The notes under the pieces were generated by a model. It saw nothing but the letters and a program-made list of their open reading frames with translations, had not been told where the DNA came from and searched no databases. Shown here one piece after another: positions 52,803 through 60,533 of a stretch of 64,000 bases of DNA. Origin of the DNA: Bacillota bacterium (GTDB lineage: Bacteria; Bacillota; Clostridia; Acetivibrionales; DSM-1351). Location of the stretch: positions 62,001 to 126,000 of the forward strand of contig JAEYHZ010000030.1 in NCBI GenBank assembly GCA_023409265.1, given 5' to 3'. How positions within the stretch are numbered: the stretch's first letter is position 1; the number at the start of each line of letters is the position of its first letter. The position numbers were made by a program, and so were the translations under genes.

Positions 52803-52828
52803 CCGTCACTCGTAGTGTCGGTTTTTTT
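52803..52828 (+). terminator. M-box expression platform terminator
   Basis: CCGTCACT pairs with AGTGTCGG around CGT, then seven T (52821-52828). TCACTCGT within it can instead pair with ACGAGTGA at the aptamer 3' end. This gives mutually exclusive terminator and anti-terminator states, as the family predicts. Confidence 0.88.
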
Positions 52829-52902
52829 ATTGCCAACAAAATTGGCTTTGCACACATTTGTTAATGTTCTTATATTATATTTTGTAAAGGTAGGTGAATG
52901 GT

Positions 52903-52980
52903 ATGGATTGTGACCCTGATAGTAGCCACATAAAATTTAATAAAACATCCTATGGGTTTATTTTTCATGCCATCTTATAA
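52903..52980 (+). CDS. possible 25-aa leader peptide before corA
   Basis: A short frame (M-D-C-D-P-D-S-S-H-I-K-F-N-K) with AGGTAGGTG upstream lies between the riboswitch terminator and corA. It has no known homologue in my recall and may be chance. If translated it could couple to corA expression. Confidence 0.25.
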   Translation: MDCDPDSSHIKFNKTSYGFIFHAIL

Positions 52981-53049
52981 AATAATTTGCAGTCTGGAAA
53001 ATCAAGCCCTTATACTACTACAAATAAATCATTAAAGAGGGTGAGAGAA

Positions 53050-53979
53050 ATGCTGGATATTTTTAAGACTGTAAACAATGAAATAGTTCGTACAAATGAT
53101 TTCGAGGAAGGTTCCTGGGTTAACCTGGTAAACCCCACTGATGAAGAAATCAATAAAGTCAGTAATTCTTTAAATGTTGAAGTGGATTTTTTAAAAGCCG
53201 CGCTGGACGAAGAAGAAAGAGCCCGTATTGAGAGTGACAGCGGACAAACGCTCATTATCGTTGACATACCTATTGTAGATAAAGAAGGTAAGATGAATGT
53301 TTATACTACCATTCCACTCGCTATAATACTTATAAAGCACATAATTATCACGGTATGCTTAAAGGAAGACACTATATTAAGTGATTTTATAAATAACAAG
53401 GTAAAATCTTTTTTAACACAATATAAAACAAGATTTGTACTGCAGATACTTTATAAGAATGCAACAAGATACCTTCAGTATCTGAAACACATAGACAAGA
53501 CCAGCAGCAGAATTGAACAGGAAGTATATAAATCCATGAAAAACAAGGAAGTTATTCAGATGTTGAAGCTGGAAAAAAGCCTTGTATACTTTTCAACTGC
53601 TTTAAAGTCCAACGAAGTTGTTTTGGAAAAGCTAATGAAGTATGAGCACATTAAAAATTATCCCGAAGATACTGAACTGCTTGAAGATGTTATTATAGAA
53701 AACAAACAGGCTATCGAAATGGCCAATATCTACAGCAGTATTCTTTCGGGAACAATGGATGCCTTTACGTCAGTTATTTCAAACAATTTGAATATAGTAA
53801 TGAAGTTCTTGACTTCGGTAACCATAGTTATGGCCATTCCTACAATGGTATCGAGCTTCTTTGGTATGAATGTTGCTATCCCGTTGACAAGCCACTATGC
53901 ATTTTGGTTTATCTTAGGGCTTTCATTGATGATTTGTCTGGTTGTTGGTTATACTCTCTACAAAAAGAAATTGTTTTAG
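53050..53979 (+). CDS. corA: CorA-family magnesium transporter
   Basis: A 309-aa CorA: large acidic/helical cytoplasmic domain followed by two C-terminal membrane helices with the G-M-N signature (F-F-G-M-N-V-A-I-P) between them. It imports Mg2+ (or Co2+/Ni2+). ATG 53050 follows AGAGGGTGAG; the frame is open to 52987. The M-box leader makes Mg2+ repression likely. Confidence 0.95.
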   Translation: MLDIFKTVNNEIVRTNDFEEGSWVNLVNPTDEEINKVSNSLNVEVDFLKAALDEEERARIESDSGQTLIIVDIPIVDKEGKMNVYTTIPLAIILIKHIIITVCLKEDTILSDFINNKVKSFLTQYKTRFVLQILYKNATRYLQYLKHIDKTSSRIEQEVYKSMKNKEVIQMLKLEKSLVYFSTALKSNEVVLEKLMKYEHIKNYPEDTELLEDVIIENKQAIEMANIYSSILSGTMDAFTSVISNNLNIVMKFLTSVTIVMAIPTMVSSFFGMNVAIPLTSHYAFWFILGLSLMICLVVGYTLYKKKLF

Positions 53980-54019
53980 AAACATCAGAAACGAGAAATG
54001 GAGCACCTGGCGCAGAGAG

Positions 54020-54140
54020 ATGTTTATGAAACAAAGTCTAAGATATTTATAAAGCAAAGTCATAAGATATTTATGAAGCAAAGTCATAAGATATTTATAA
54101 AATAAAGTTAAAAGATGTTTTTATAAAGACATATAAAAGG
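54020..54140. repeat. 24-bp tandem repeat downstream of corA
   Basis: About four copies of a 24-bp AT-rich unit (AAAGTCATAAGATATTTATA and four more bases), degenerating at both ends, lie between the corA stop and the next terminator. No coding frame crosses it. Confidence 0.85.
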
Positions 54141-54148
54141 TATAAAAT

Positions 54149-54177
54149 AAAGTGCCACTTAGTTGTGGCACTTTTTA
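54149..54177. terminator. bidirectional terminator
   Basis: AAAGTGCCAC pairs with GTGGCACTTTTT around TTAGTT. It is A/T flanked on both sides and serves corA (+) and the repeat-protein gene (-), whose stop overlaps its T-run. Confidence 0.9.
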
Positions 54178-54399
54178 TCTTTCAATTAAATTACCTGCAC
54201 CATCATAAAAATTTTCGTCTGAGTTTCTCAGTATACCTTGGCTATCATAAAATTCTTCGTCAGCTTGCCTTAAAATACCCATAAAGTCAAAATAATCATC
54301 ACCTGGATCACGTAAAATGCCCTCCCTATCAAAATAGCTTTCACCGGGATTACGTAAAATACCTTGACCATCGCAGTATTTATCTTTAAGGGAATACAA
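54175..54399 (-). CDS. short-repeat protein (14-residue repeats)
   Basis: A 74-aa protein made of five copies of a 14-residue unit, roughly Y-x-D-x-x-G-I-L-R-x-P-G-E-x. Aromatic, acidic and glycine positions are conserved; the last unit is partial. The TTG start at 54399 follows AGAGTG. The unit resembles short Y-D/G-repeat beta-hairpins in surface or wall proteins, but there is no signal peptide. Function unknown. Confidence 0.65.
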   Translation of the reverse strand: MYSLKDKYCDGQGILRNPGESYFDREGILRDPGDDYFDFMGILRQADEEFYDSQGILRNSDENFYDGAGNLIER

Positions 54400-54527
54400 A
54401 ATTCATCACTCTTTCATGAGAAATATTATTAATATTATAGCACAGAAACTTATGTATAGAAAAGGTATTTTTCATATTTGATGGCTTAAATTACCAAAAA
54501 CTTAGGTATTCTGCTAAGTTATCATGA

Positions 54528-54694
54528 TATAATCGGAATGTAATATTGGTTAATTTGGGACATTTTATCTGTAAATGCAATTAGCGGGGGTTTATATGGA
54601 TGAAAAGGGATAAAATTCAGCGGTGCCAGGTTATCTGACCGTAAAAAATTACAAGACTGGAAGCACCTGAAATAAGGTGTTCCCAGTCTTATTT
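54528..54694 (+). ncRNA. orphan promoter-hairpin-terminator unit
   Basis: A TATAAT at 54528-54533 is followed by about 85 bases, a stem (CGGTGCCAG with CTGACCG at about 54621-54641) and a terminator-like hairpin AAGACTGG ... CCAGTCTT (54653-54690) with a weak T-tract. A five-codon frame after CGGGGG (ATG at about 54596) is the only ORF. This could be a small RNA or a leader of the downstream dehydrogenase gene. No known riboswitch was recognised. Confidence 0.4.
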
Positions 54695-54785
54695 CATTCA
54701 AAATTGATACTCCCAATTGTTTTAATAGTGTTTTTGTTGTGCTATAATCAAATAAAAGTTCAGGTCTGGCTTATCTGGAGGTAAT

Positions 54786-56252
54786 ATGACTGCTAATTCA
54801 GAGAATATATTTGATATAATAATTGTTGGAGCGGGAGCTGTGGGCTGTGCGGTTGCAAGGGAACTGTCCCGGTATGATCTAAAAATCGCTGTGCTTGAAA
54901 AGGAAAGTGATGTGGCAGCAGGTACCAGCGGCCGAAACAGCGCAGTTGTTCATGCCGGCTTCAATAACAAACCCGGAAGTCTTATGGCAAAGCTTTGTGT
55001 TGAAGGCAATGAGGGCTTCGAAAAGGCCTGCACCGAGCTGGATGTTCCCTACAAAAAAACGGGAAAGCTCATTGTAGCCTTCGATGAGAGTGATTTTGCC
55101 GGCATTGATAAACTAATGGAGAACGGCCGGAAAAATGGGGTAAAGGGGCTTGAAGCTGTCGGCGCCGATGTAGTTCAGAAGTTGGAGCCGCATGTTGGGG
55201 GAATCGGCGCCATGCTGTCACCCAACACTGCCATAACAAGCCCGTTCATATATACTGTAGCTCTAGCTGAGAACGCAGCTCAGAATGGAGTTGAGTTTTA
55301 TTTTGAAACAGAAGTGAACGGTATTACCAAAAGAGATAACTTATTCAGGTTAAGTGCTGGTAACAGGTATTTTTACAGCAGATATATAGTTAACAGCGCA
55401 GGACTTTATTCAGACAGAATATCGTCTCTGGCAGGAGAAAAGGGCTATAAAATTTATCCCTGCCGTGGAGAATACTTCATTCTGGACAAAAGAACAAGCC
55501 AGTATCTGAATATGCCGGTTTATCCTGTGCCAAGGCCGGGTATTGGCGGACTTGGCGTCCACCTGACCCCTACGATAGAGGGCAATATACTTATTGGTCC
55601 CAGTGCTGAATACATTAAATCAAAAAGTGATTATAGTGCCACCAGAAGCGTTATGGAACAGTTGTTCAAAGAGGCAAAAGAACTGCTTCCGCCCATTGAA
55701 ATGAAACATATTATCAGAAGCTATACCGGTATACGGTCAAAACTTGTAGGACCCAAAACCGGAGGCTTTGGTGACTTTATTATTGAAGAATCAAAAGTTG
55801 TTCCCGGATTGATAAATCTTATAGGAATTGAGTCTCCGGGACTTACCTCTTCAGTTCCAATCAGCAGGATGGTAAGGGATATTCTTTCAAATAAAGAGGA
55901 GCTTAAGGAAAAGAGCGGTTTTATGCCTTTCAGAAAAGGCATCATTTCTTTCAGGGATCTTACACTTGAAAAGAAGGAAGAGCTTATTAAGCAGTATCCC
56001 GAGTACGGTGAGATTGTATGCAGATGCGAGGGCATTACAAAAAAGGAAATCATTGACGCAATAAACAACCCTCTGGGAGTAACAACCCTGGTAGGTATAA
56101 AGTACAGAGCAAGGCCTATGATGGGGCGGTGCCAGGGAGGCTACTGTCTTACAAGAATAGTTGATATTCTTAAAGAACAAAAAGGAATTGGGCCCGAGCA
56201 GGTAACAATGAGAGGAAATGAATCGAAATTGTTTACAGGAACGGTTAAATAA
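54786..56252 (+). CDS. FAD-dependent glycerol-3-phosphate dehydrogenase-type oxidoreductase
   Basis: A 488-aa flavoprotein of the GlpA/LhgO (DAO) family. FAD motif G-A-G-A-V-G-C-A is at residues 14-21; the DAO fold runs to about 370. A C-terminal [2Fe-2S] BFD-like domain has C-R-C-E-G and G-R-C-Q-G-G-Y-C (about 416-462). This layout matches the anaerobic glycerol-3-phosphate dehydrogenase type in clostridia. GGAGG precedes the ATG. The next two genes encode its usual partners; the substrate is inferred. Confidence 0.88.
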   Translation: MTANSENIFDIIIVGAGAVGCAVARELSRYDLKIAVLEKESDVAAGTSGRNSAVVHAGFNNKPGSLMAKLCVEGNEGFEKACTELDVPYKKTGKLIVAFDESDFAGIDKLMENGRKNGVKGLEAVGADVVQKLEPHVGGIGAMLSPNTAITSPFIYTVALAENAAQNGVEFYFETEVNGITKRDNLFRLSAGNRYFYSRYIVNSAGLYSDRISSLAGEKGYKIYPCRGEYFILDKRTSQYLNMPVYPVPRPGIGGLGVHLTPTIEGNILIGPSAEYIKSKSDYSATRSVMEQLFKEAKELLPPIEMKHIIRSYTGIRSKLVGPKTGGFGDFIIEESKVVPGLINLIGIESPGLTSSVPISRMVRDILSNKEELKEKSGFMPFRKGIISFRDLTLEKKEELIKQYPEYGEIVCRCEGITKKEIIDAINNPLGVTTLVGIKYRARPMMGRCQGGYCLTRIVDILKEQKGIGPEQVTMRGNESKLFTGTVK

Positions 56253-56350
56253 CCAATGTAACTACAGGAACATTTTTCGTCTCATAGCGGATGTGGAGTT
56301 GGTAAATCTCATAAATATTTCGTGGCTGCCGTGCGGCTCATGGAGGTAAC

Positions 56351-57601
56351 ATGTTTATAAATAAAGATTTAATAATTGTAGGAGCAGGCCCGGCTGGTTT
56401 AGCTGCAGCAATTGAAGCCAGAAAAAGAGGACTGAAGGATATTCTGGTTCTGGAGAGGGAGTCCGTTGCCGGCGGCATCTTAAACCAGTGCATCCATGAT
56501 GGTTTCGGCCTTATAAAATTCAATGAAGCCTTGACCGGGCCTGAATATGCAAAGAGGTATATAGATGAAGCCATAAAAGCAAGTGTGGAGATTATTACAA
56601 ACGTGATGGTTCAGGATATCAGCAGTGATAAGGTTGTTACAACCATCAGTCCGGACGGTATCAGGATTTATAAGTCTAAAGCCGTTATACTTGCAATGGG
56701 CTGCAGAGAGAGAACCAGGGGTGCCATCTGTATACCGGGAACCAGGCCTGCAGGTGTATTTACTGCCGGAGTAGCCCAGAATCTGGTCAATATAAGAAAC
56801 GTTATGGTGGGTAAAAATGTTGTAATACTGGGTTCCGGGGATATAGGACTTATAATGGCAAGACGTTTGACTCTGGAAGGGGCCAGAGTTCTGGCCGTTG
56901 TCGAAAAACTTCCCTACTCCAGCGGACTCCAGAGAAATATAACTCAATGCCTTGAGGATTTTAATATTCCCCTGCTTCTGAGTCATACAGTAACAAATAT
57001 AGAAGGTAAGGAGAGAGTTACGGGGCTTACAATTTCAAAGGTTGATGAAAAAGGTAACATAATGCGGGGAACGTCAAAGAAATTCAATTGCGACACATTA
57101 ATACTTTCAGTTGGCCTTATACCTGAAAATGAGGTATCGATGAATGCCGGTGTTGTCATAGATGAAACAACCGGAGGTGCAAAAGTGGATGAAAACCTGC
57201 AAACAAGCATTCCGGGAATATTTGCATGTGGAAATGTACTTCAGGTTCATGATTTAGTGGATTACGTGTCTGCTGAAGGAGAACTGGCAGCGAAATCGGC
57301 AGTTAATTATATAAATGAGAAAAATGTTACCGGACCTGCTGAAACCAGGATATGGGTAAAAGCCGGCAGCGGAATCAGATATGTTTTGCCGCAAAGTATC
57401 AGCGCAAACATAGACATAACGTTTTCCATGAGAGTTGTGAAGCCTGGGAGAAATAGATCAGTCCTTTTTAGTGACGGAGATAAAGTCTTAAAAAAAAGGA
57501 AGTTTACAGCTGTTAATCCTGCCGAAATGATAAGGATAGACCTGAAATCAGCCGAGCTCAAGGATATTTCGGAACTGGAGGTTAGTATTAATGAAGACTA
57601 A
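56351..57601 (+). CDS. NAD(FAD)-dependent oxidoreductase, partner of the upstream dehydrogenase
   Basis: A 416-aa pyridine nucleotide-disulphide-type flavoprotein: FAD motif G-A-G-P-A-G-L-A near the start, NAD motif G-S-G-D-I-G-L-I at about 158-165, and the C-terminal G-I-F-A-C-G-N FAD signature. It lacks a redox C-x-x-x-x-C pair. In related clusters it passes electrons between the GlpA-like protein and the third protein. GGAGG precedes the ATG. Its end overlaps the next gene. Confidence 0.88.
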   Translation: MFINKDLIIVGAGPAGLAAAIEARKRGLKDILVLERESVAGGILNQCIHDGFGLIKFNEALTGPEYAKRYIDEAIKASVEIITNVMVQDISSDKVVTTISPDGIRIYKSKAVILAMGCRERTRGAICIPGTRPAGVFTAGVAQNLVNIRNVMVGKNVVILGSGDIGLIMARRLTLEGARVLAVVEKLPYSSGLQRNITQCLEDFNIPLLLSHTVTNIEGKERVTGLTISKVDEKGNIMRGTSKKFNCDTLILSVGLIPENEVSMNAGVVIDETTGGAKVDENLQTSIPGIFACGNVLQVHDLVDYVSAEGELAAKSAVNYINEKNVTGPAETRIWVKAGSGIRYVLPQSISANIDITFSMRVVKPGRNRSVLFSDGDKVLKKRKFTAVNPAEMIRIDLKSAELKDISELEVSINED

Positions 57602-57962
57602 TAAAGAAATTGTATGCATTATATGCCCGAACGGCTGCAGAATGAATGTTTTTATAGATGAACAAAATATAGTAACCAAGGTAACCAATGCCTTATGCAG
57701 AAACGGTAAAACCTATGCGGAAAGCGAAATTCAGTGTCCCATGAGAAGCCTGACTTCCACAGTAAAGGTGATTGGAGGAACAATGCCCCTGGTCAGTGTC
57801 AGAAGCAATGTACCCATGCCCAAGGAAAAAATCCAGGAGGCTGTCAAGGAGCTAAGGAATTATGAACTTACTGCGCCTGTGGAATTCCACCAGGTGGTTG
57901 TAACCGATATACTGGGCACAGGCGCAAATATAATAGCCACAAAACAGGTACCAAAAGCTTAA
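57591..57962 (+). CDS. DUF1667 cysteine-rich protein
   Basis: A 123-aa protein with C-I-I-C-P-N-G-C near the start and C-R-N-G ... C-P-M-R later; the cysteines are arranged for an Fe-S or metal site. DUF1667 genes normally stand third after the two flavoproteins seen here, and the ATG overlaps the previous gene by 11 bases. It is probably the electron-transfer subunit, by inference. Confidence 0.9.
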   Translation: MKTNKEIVCIICPNGCRMNVFIDEQNIVTKVTNALCRNGKTYAESEIQCPMRSLTSTVKVIGGTMPLVSVRSNVPMPKEKIQEAVKELRNYELTAPVEFHQVVVTDILGTGANIIATKQVPKA

Positions 57963-57997
57963 ACTAATTATGATATAAATATAAAGGACATTAAGCA

Positions 57998-58180
57998 ATG
58001 ACAGAGAAAGTTAACTGCCGGAATTGTAAATACTATTATATAACATGGGATAGAAATATGCCTTACGGATGTAAGGCTTTTGGTTTTAAATCCAGGCAAA
58101 TGCCTTCACTGGTGGTTTTTCAGTCTTCGGGCAAAGCTTGTCAGGCTTTTGAAGTGAAGCTAAAAGACTTACAAAAATGA
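57998..58180 (+). CDS. small four-cysteine protein
   Basis: A 60-aa protein: C-R-N-C-K-Y-Y-Y-I-T-W-D start, P-Y-G-C-K-A-F-G-F-K-S and S-G-K-A-C-Q-A-F end. This is a widespread small family sometimes labelled uracil-DNA glycosylase-like, a name it does not earn by size. The four cysteines suggest metal binding. AAGGAC precedes the ATG. Confidence 0.75.
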   Translation: MTEKVNCRNCKYYYITWDRNMPYGCKAFGFKSRQMPSLVVFQSSGKACQAFEVKLKDLQK

Positions 58181-58185
58181 TTGAA

Positions 58186-58791
58186 TTACGAAGCGTTTGA
58201 CAGCTCTGTGGACGTGGAAAAAATTCCATTCAGATTATCATAAATCATTCCGCATTTTCCTAAGTCATTTGCCTTTGTAATATACCTGCATTTGGTATAG
58301 GCTTCTTTATTAACCGAAGCACAAATATGACAGGGAATTTCACCTGAACAGCTTCCTAAAAGGATTCCTTCCAGGGCCTCCAGCCTGGTAACGCTGCTAT
58401 TGATATCCAAAGATATAAAATTTCTGAAGTAATTTTTTGAATCCAGAACTTCAAAATTGAGACAGGTTTTCTTGAAAAGCCACGGAACCTGTTCCTCTTC
58501 TTCAATATAAGATGGACCCAGCATCAGAGTAGGATCCGGAACAATGCATGGAACCAGAGAACTGCAGGCCTCATACATTCCGTAGGAACACACGTATTTT
58601 TTAACAACCTTGTCGTATGAAAGGTGCTTACAAAAAGTACAGGAGCGGTAGGATTCAATTTTGTGCCTGTAGTATAGCTTTGAACCGAAAATAGACATAT
58701 AATAAAATCTGTAAATCAAGTCTACCGAAAGTATTCCGGTTTTTTTCAGTAATCTTACAATTATATTCATTTTGTTTTCCAAACATTCCAT
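58186..58791 (-). CDS. cysteine-rich protein of unknown function
   Basis: A 201-aa protein with about 13 cysteines, several in C-x-x-C pairs (C-T-F-C-K-H and C-H-I-C-A). No signal peptide; a hydrophobic part near the start (about 12-35). AAGGAGGTGG precedes the ATG at 58791, a strong site. I do not recognise the family. It converges with the 60-aa gene, five bases apart. Confidence 0.7.
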   Translation of the reverse strand: MECLENKMNIIVRLLKKTGILSVDLIYRFYYMSIFGSKLYYRHKIESYRSCTFCKHLSYDKVVKKYVCSYGMYEACSSLVPCIVPDPTLMLGPSYIEEEEQVPWLFKKTCLNFEVLDSKNYFRNFISLDINSSVTRLEALEGILLGSCSGEIPCHICASVNKEAYTKCRYITKANDLGKCGMIYDNLNGIFSTSTELSNAS

Positions 58792-58987
58792 GTTTTACCA
58801 CCTCCTTGCCATATTAACATTTGAAATGAAAAAATTCTCTATATTTCCCCCTGTGAAAAAAATGTAGTATGTAATTCCTTTCTTAAACCAGCCAATATTA
58901 ACCGGTGACCTGCCTGAAGAAAAAAATGTCAGTGAAAAAAATAGATTTATGAAGGGAAATGACAAGTTATATATACCGCTTAACAGA

Positions 58988-59017
58988 TTGACATATCATT
59001 TATATATAGTATATTAT
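58988..59017 (+). promoter_or_regulatory. promoter of the GntR/LacI-type regulator with candidate operator
   Basis: TTGACA at 58988-58993 and TATTAT at 59012-59017 (18-bp spacer). The spacer contains ATATATAGTATA (59002-59013), which recurs at 60343-60354 upstream of the mannosidase gene. The site may be bound by the regulator itself. The shared motif is AT-rich, so the evidence is moderate. Confidence 0.5.
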
Positions 59018-59051
59018 ATATAATATATTATTTACAGAATGGAAGGATGCT

Positions 59052-60188
59052 ATGAGTGATATAAACATGCCGCTTTATCAGCAAATTTATAATTATGTTA
59101 TAGATGAAATAAAGACCGGCAAATTCCGGAGCGGTGACAGGATACCCTCCGAAAAGGAACTGGCTGAAGAATTCAAGGTTAGTCGTATAACAAGTAAAAA
59201 GGCATTGGAAATGCTGATGGAAAACGGATTTATAACCAGGATGCCGGGAAGAGGTTCCTATGTTATGGAGGATGCGGGTAAGAAAGCAAATTCATTACCT
59301 GAAATCAGTCAAAACGTTAAAAAGAGCGGAACAATGATAGGCGTAATTATTCCTGATTTCTCAGAATCCTATGGAATGACTCTCCTTTCAGGTATTGAAA
59401 GAAAAGCATCAGAGGAAAACTGCTTTGTTGTAATGAAAAGATCCTTTGGACACCAGGATATGGAGGAGGAAGTGATTGATTCCCTTCTTGAGCTTGGTGT
59501 AGATGGCATTATAGTAATGCCTGTGCATGGAGAACATTACAATCCGAAAATACTCCGTCTGATTCTTGACGGGTTTCCGGTTGTATCGGTGGATAGGTGT
59601 TTGAGCGGTATACCTGTGCCATTTGTAGGAACAGATAATTTAAATGTCTCCAAAAAAGCAACAGATTATTTGCTGGGACTTGGGCATACCAATATTGCAG
59701 TACTTTCGCCGCCAATACGCAATACTTCGGCTATTGAGGACAGGGTGGAAGGCTTTGTAAAGAGCCACGCCGAAAATGGAGTGGTGGTAGATGAAAGCAT
59801 ATGGCTGACAAATCTTGTAAGCACGTTGCCCGGAAAGAATACAAAAGAGAATATTGAAGCTGATATAAATAGAATAATGGAGTTTTTGAATAACAAGCCT
59901 GAGATAACCTGCCTTTACGTAGTGGAATACAATATAGCATTATTGGCTATGAAGGCTGCTAAAGCCCTTGGAAAAAAAGTCCCGGAGGATATATCAATTT
60001 TCTGTTTTGACAGTCCGTTTAATTATGTGGGGGAATATCTATTTACTTTTGTCAGACAGAGGGAGGCGGAGATGGGGGCAACCGCAGTTGAACTCTTATT
60101 GAAGCAAATGAAGGAAAAAGGTGTAAACGATAAAGTATATTTAGATGCCGATTTAGTTATAGGTGCCACAACTGTTAAAAAGAAATGA
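59052..60188 (+). CDS. GntR/LacI-type sugar-responsive repressor (AraR-like)
   Basis: A 378-aa regulator with an N-terminal GntR winged helix (P-L-Y-Q-Q-I-Y-N-Y-V-I-D-E-I and S-E-K-E-L-A-E-E-F-K-V-S-R-I-T) and a C-terminal LacI/periplasmic-binding-like ligand domain (about 90-375) with F-V-G-T-D-N. This is the AraR layout. It sits just upstream of a mannoside-use operon, so it probably represses it until a sugar is bound. AAGGATG precedes the ATG. Confidence 0.9.
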   Translation: MSDINMPLYQQIYNYVIDEIKTGKFRSGDRIPSEKELAEEFKVSRITSKKALEMLMENGFITRMPGRGSYVMEDAGKKANSLPEISQNVKKSGTMIGVIIPDFSESYGMTLLSGIERKASEENCFVVMKRSFGHQDMEEEVIDSLLELGVDGIIVMPVHGEHYNPKILRLILDGFPVVSVDRCLSGIPVPFVGTDNLNVSKKATDYLLGLGHTNIAVLSPPIRNTSAIEDRVEGFVKSHAENGVVVDESIWLTNLVSTLPGKNTKENIEADINRIMEFLNNKPEITCLYVVEYNIALLAMKAAKALGKKVPEDISIFCFDSPFNYVGEYLFTFVRQREAEMGATAVELLLKQMKEKGVNDKVYLDADLVIGATTVKKK

Positions 60189-60207
60189 CTGAAGAACTGG
60201 TGTAATC

Positions 60208-60250
60208 TTAAAAGGCCTGAAAAGTAAAAATTTTGGGTTCTTTTTTTTTC
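60208..60250 (+). terminator. possible terminator after the regulator gene
   Basis: CCTGAAAA and TTTTGGG form an imperfect stem before nine T at about 60241-60249. Confidence 0.5.
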
Positions 60251-60415
60251 CGGTTATGGAGTTATTCATCAAGATTTTATTACTTTTAGAAGGTGAATTT
60301 AATTATACAATCAGGCTTTATCAAAGATGCTAAAGTTAAATGATATATAGTATAATCAAATGGTATAAATAGTATGTAGTGTAAAATAAAATTATAAAAT
60401 AGTATATTATTTGTG

Positions 60416-60444
60416 TTGACAACATAATGAATATATTATATTAT
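60416..60444 (+). promoter_or_regulatory. promoter of the mannosidase/ABC operon
   Basis: TTGACA at 60416-60421, 17 bases, TATTAT at 60439-60444. The 345-bp gap before the gene is AT-rich and holds the ATATATAGTATA motif at 60343-60354, shared with the regulator promoter. Confidence 0.7.
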
Positions 60445-60533
60445 ATAGCTGCAGAGTAAGTTGTTGAAAATAAATAAATAAGTACAAGAATTATCACTAG
60501 TTATTGTATAATATGCCGAAAGGGAATGATGTT

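Noticed and set aside
54590..54694. T-box leader
   Set aside because: No T-box sequence or tRNA-pairing bulge is seen; the GGTGCC similarity is too short.
56480..56986. 168-aa - strand frame
   Set aside because: It is opposite the clear flavoprotein gene, lacks a ribosome site and has no domain.
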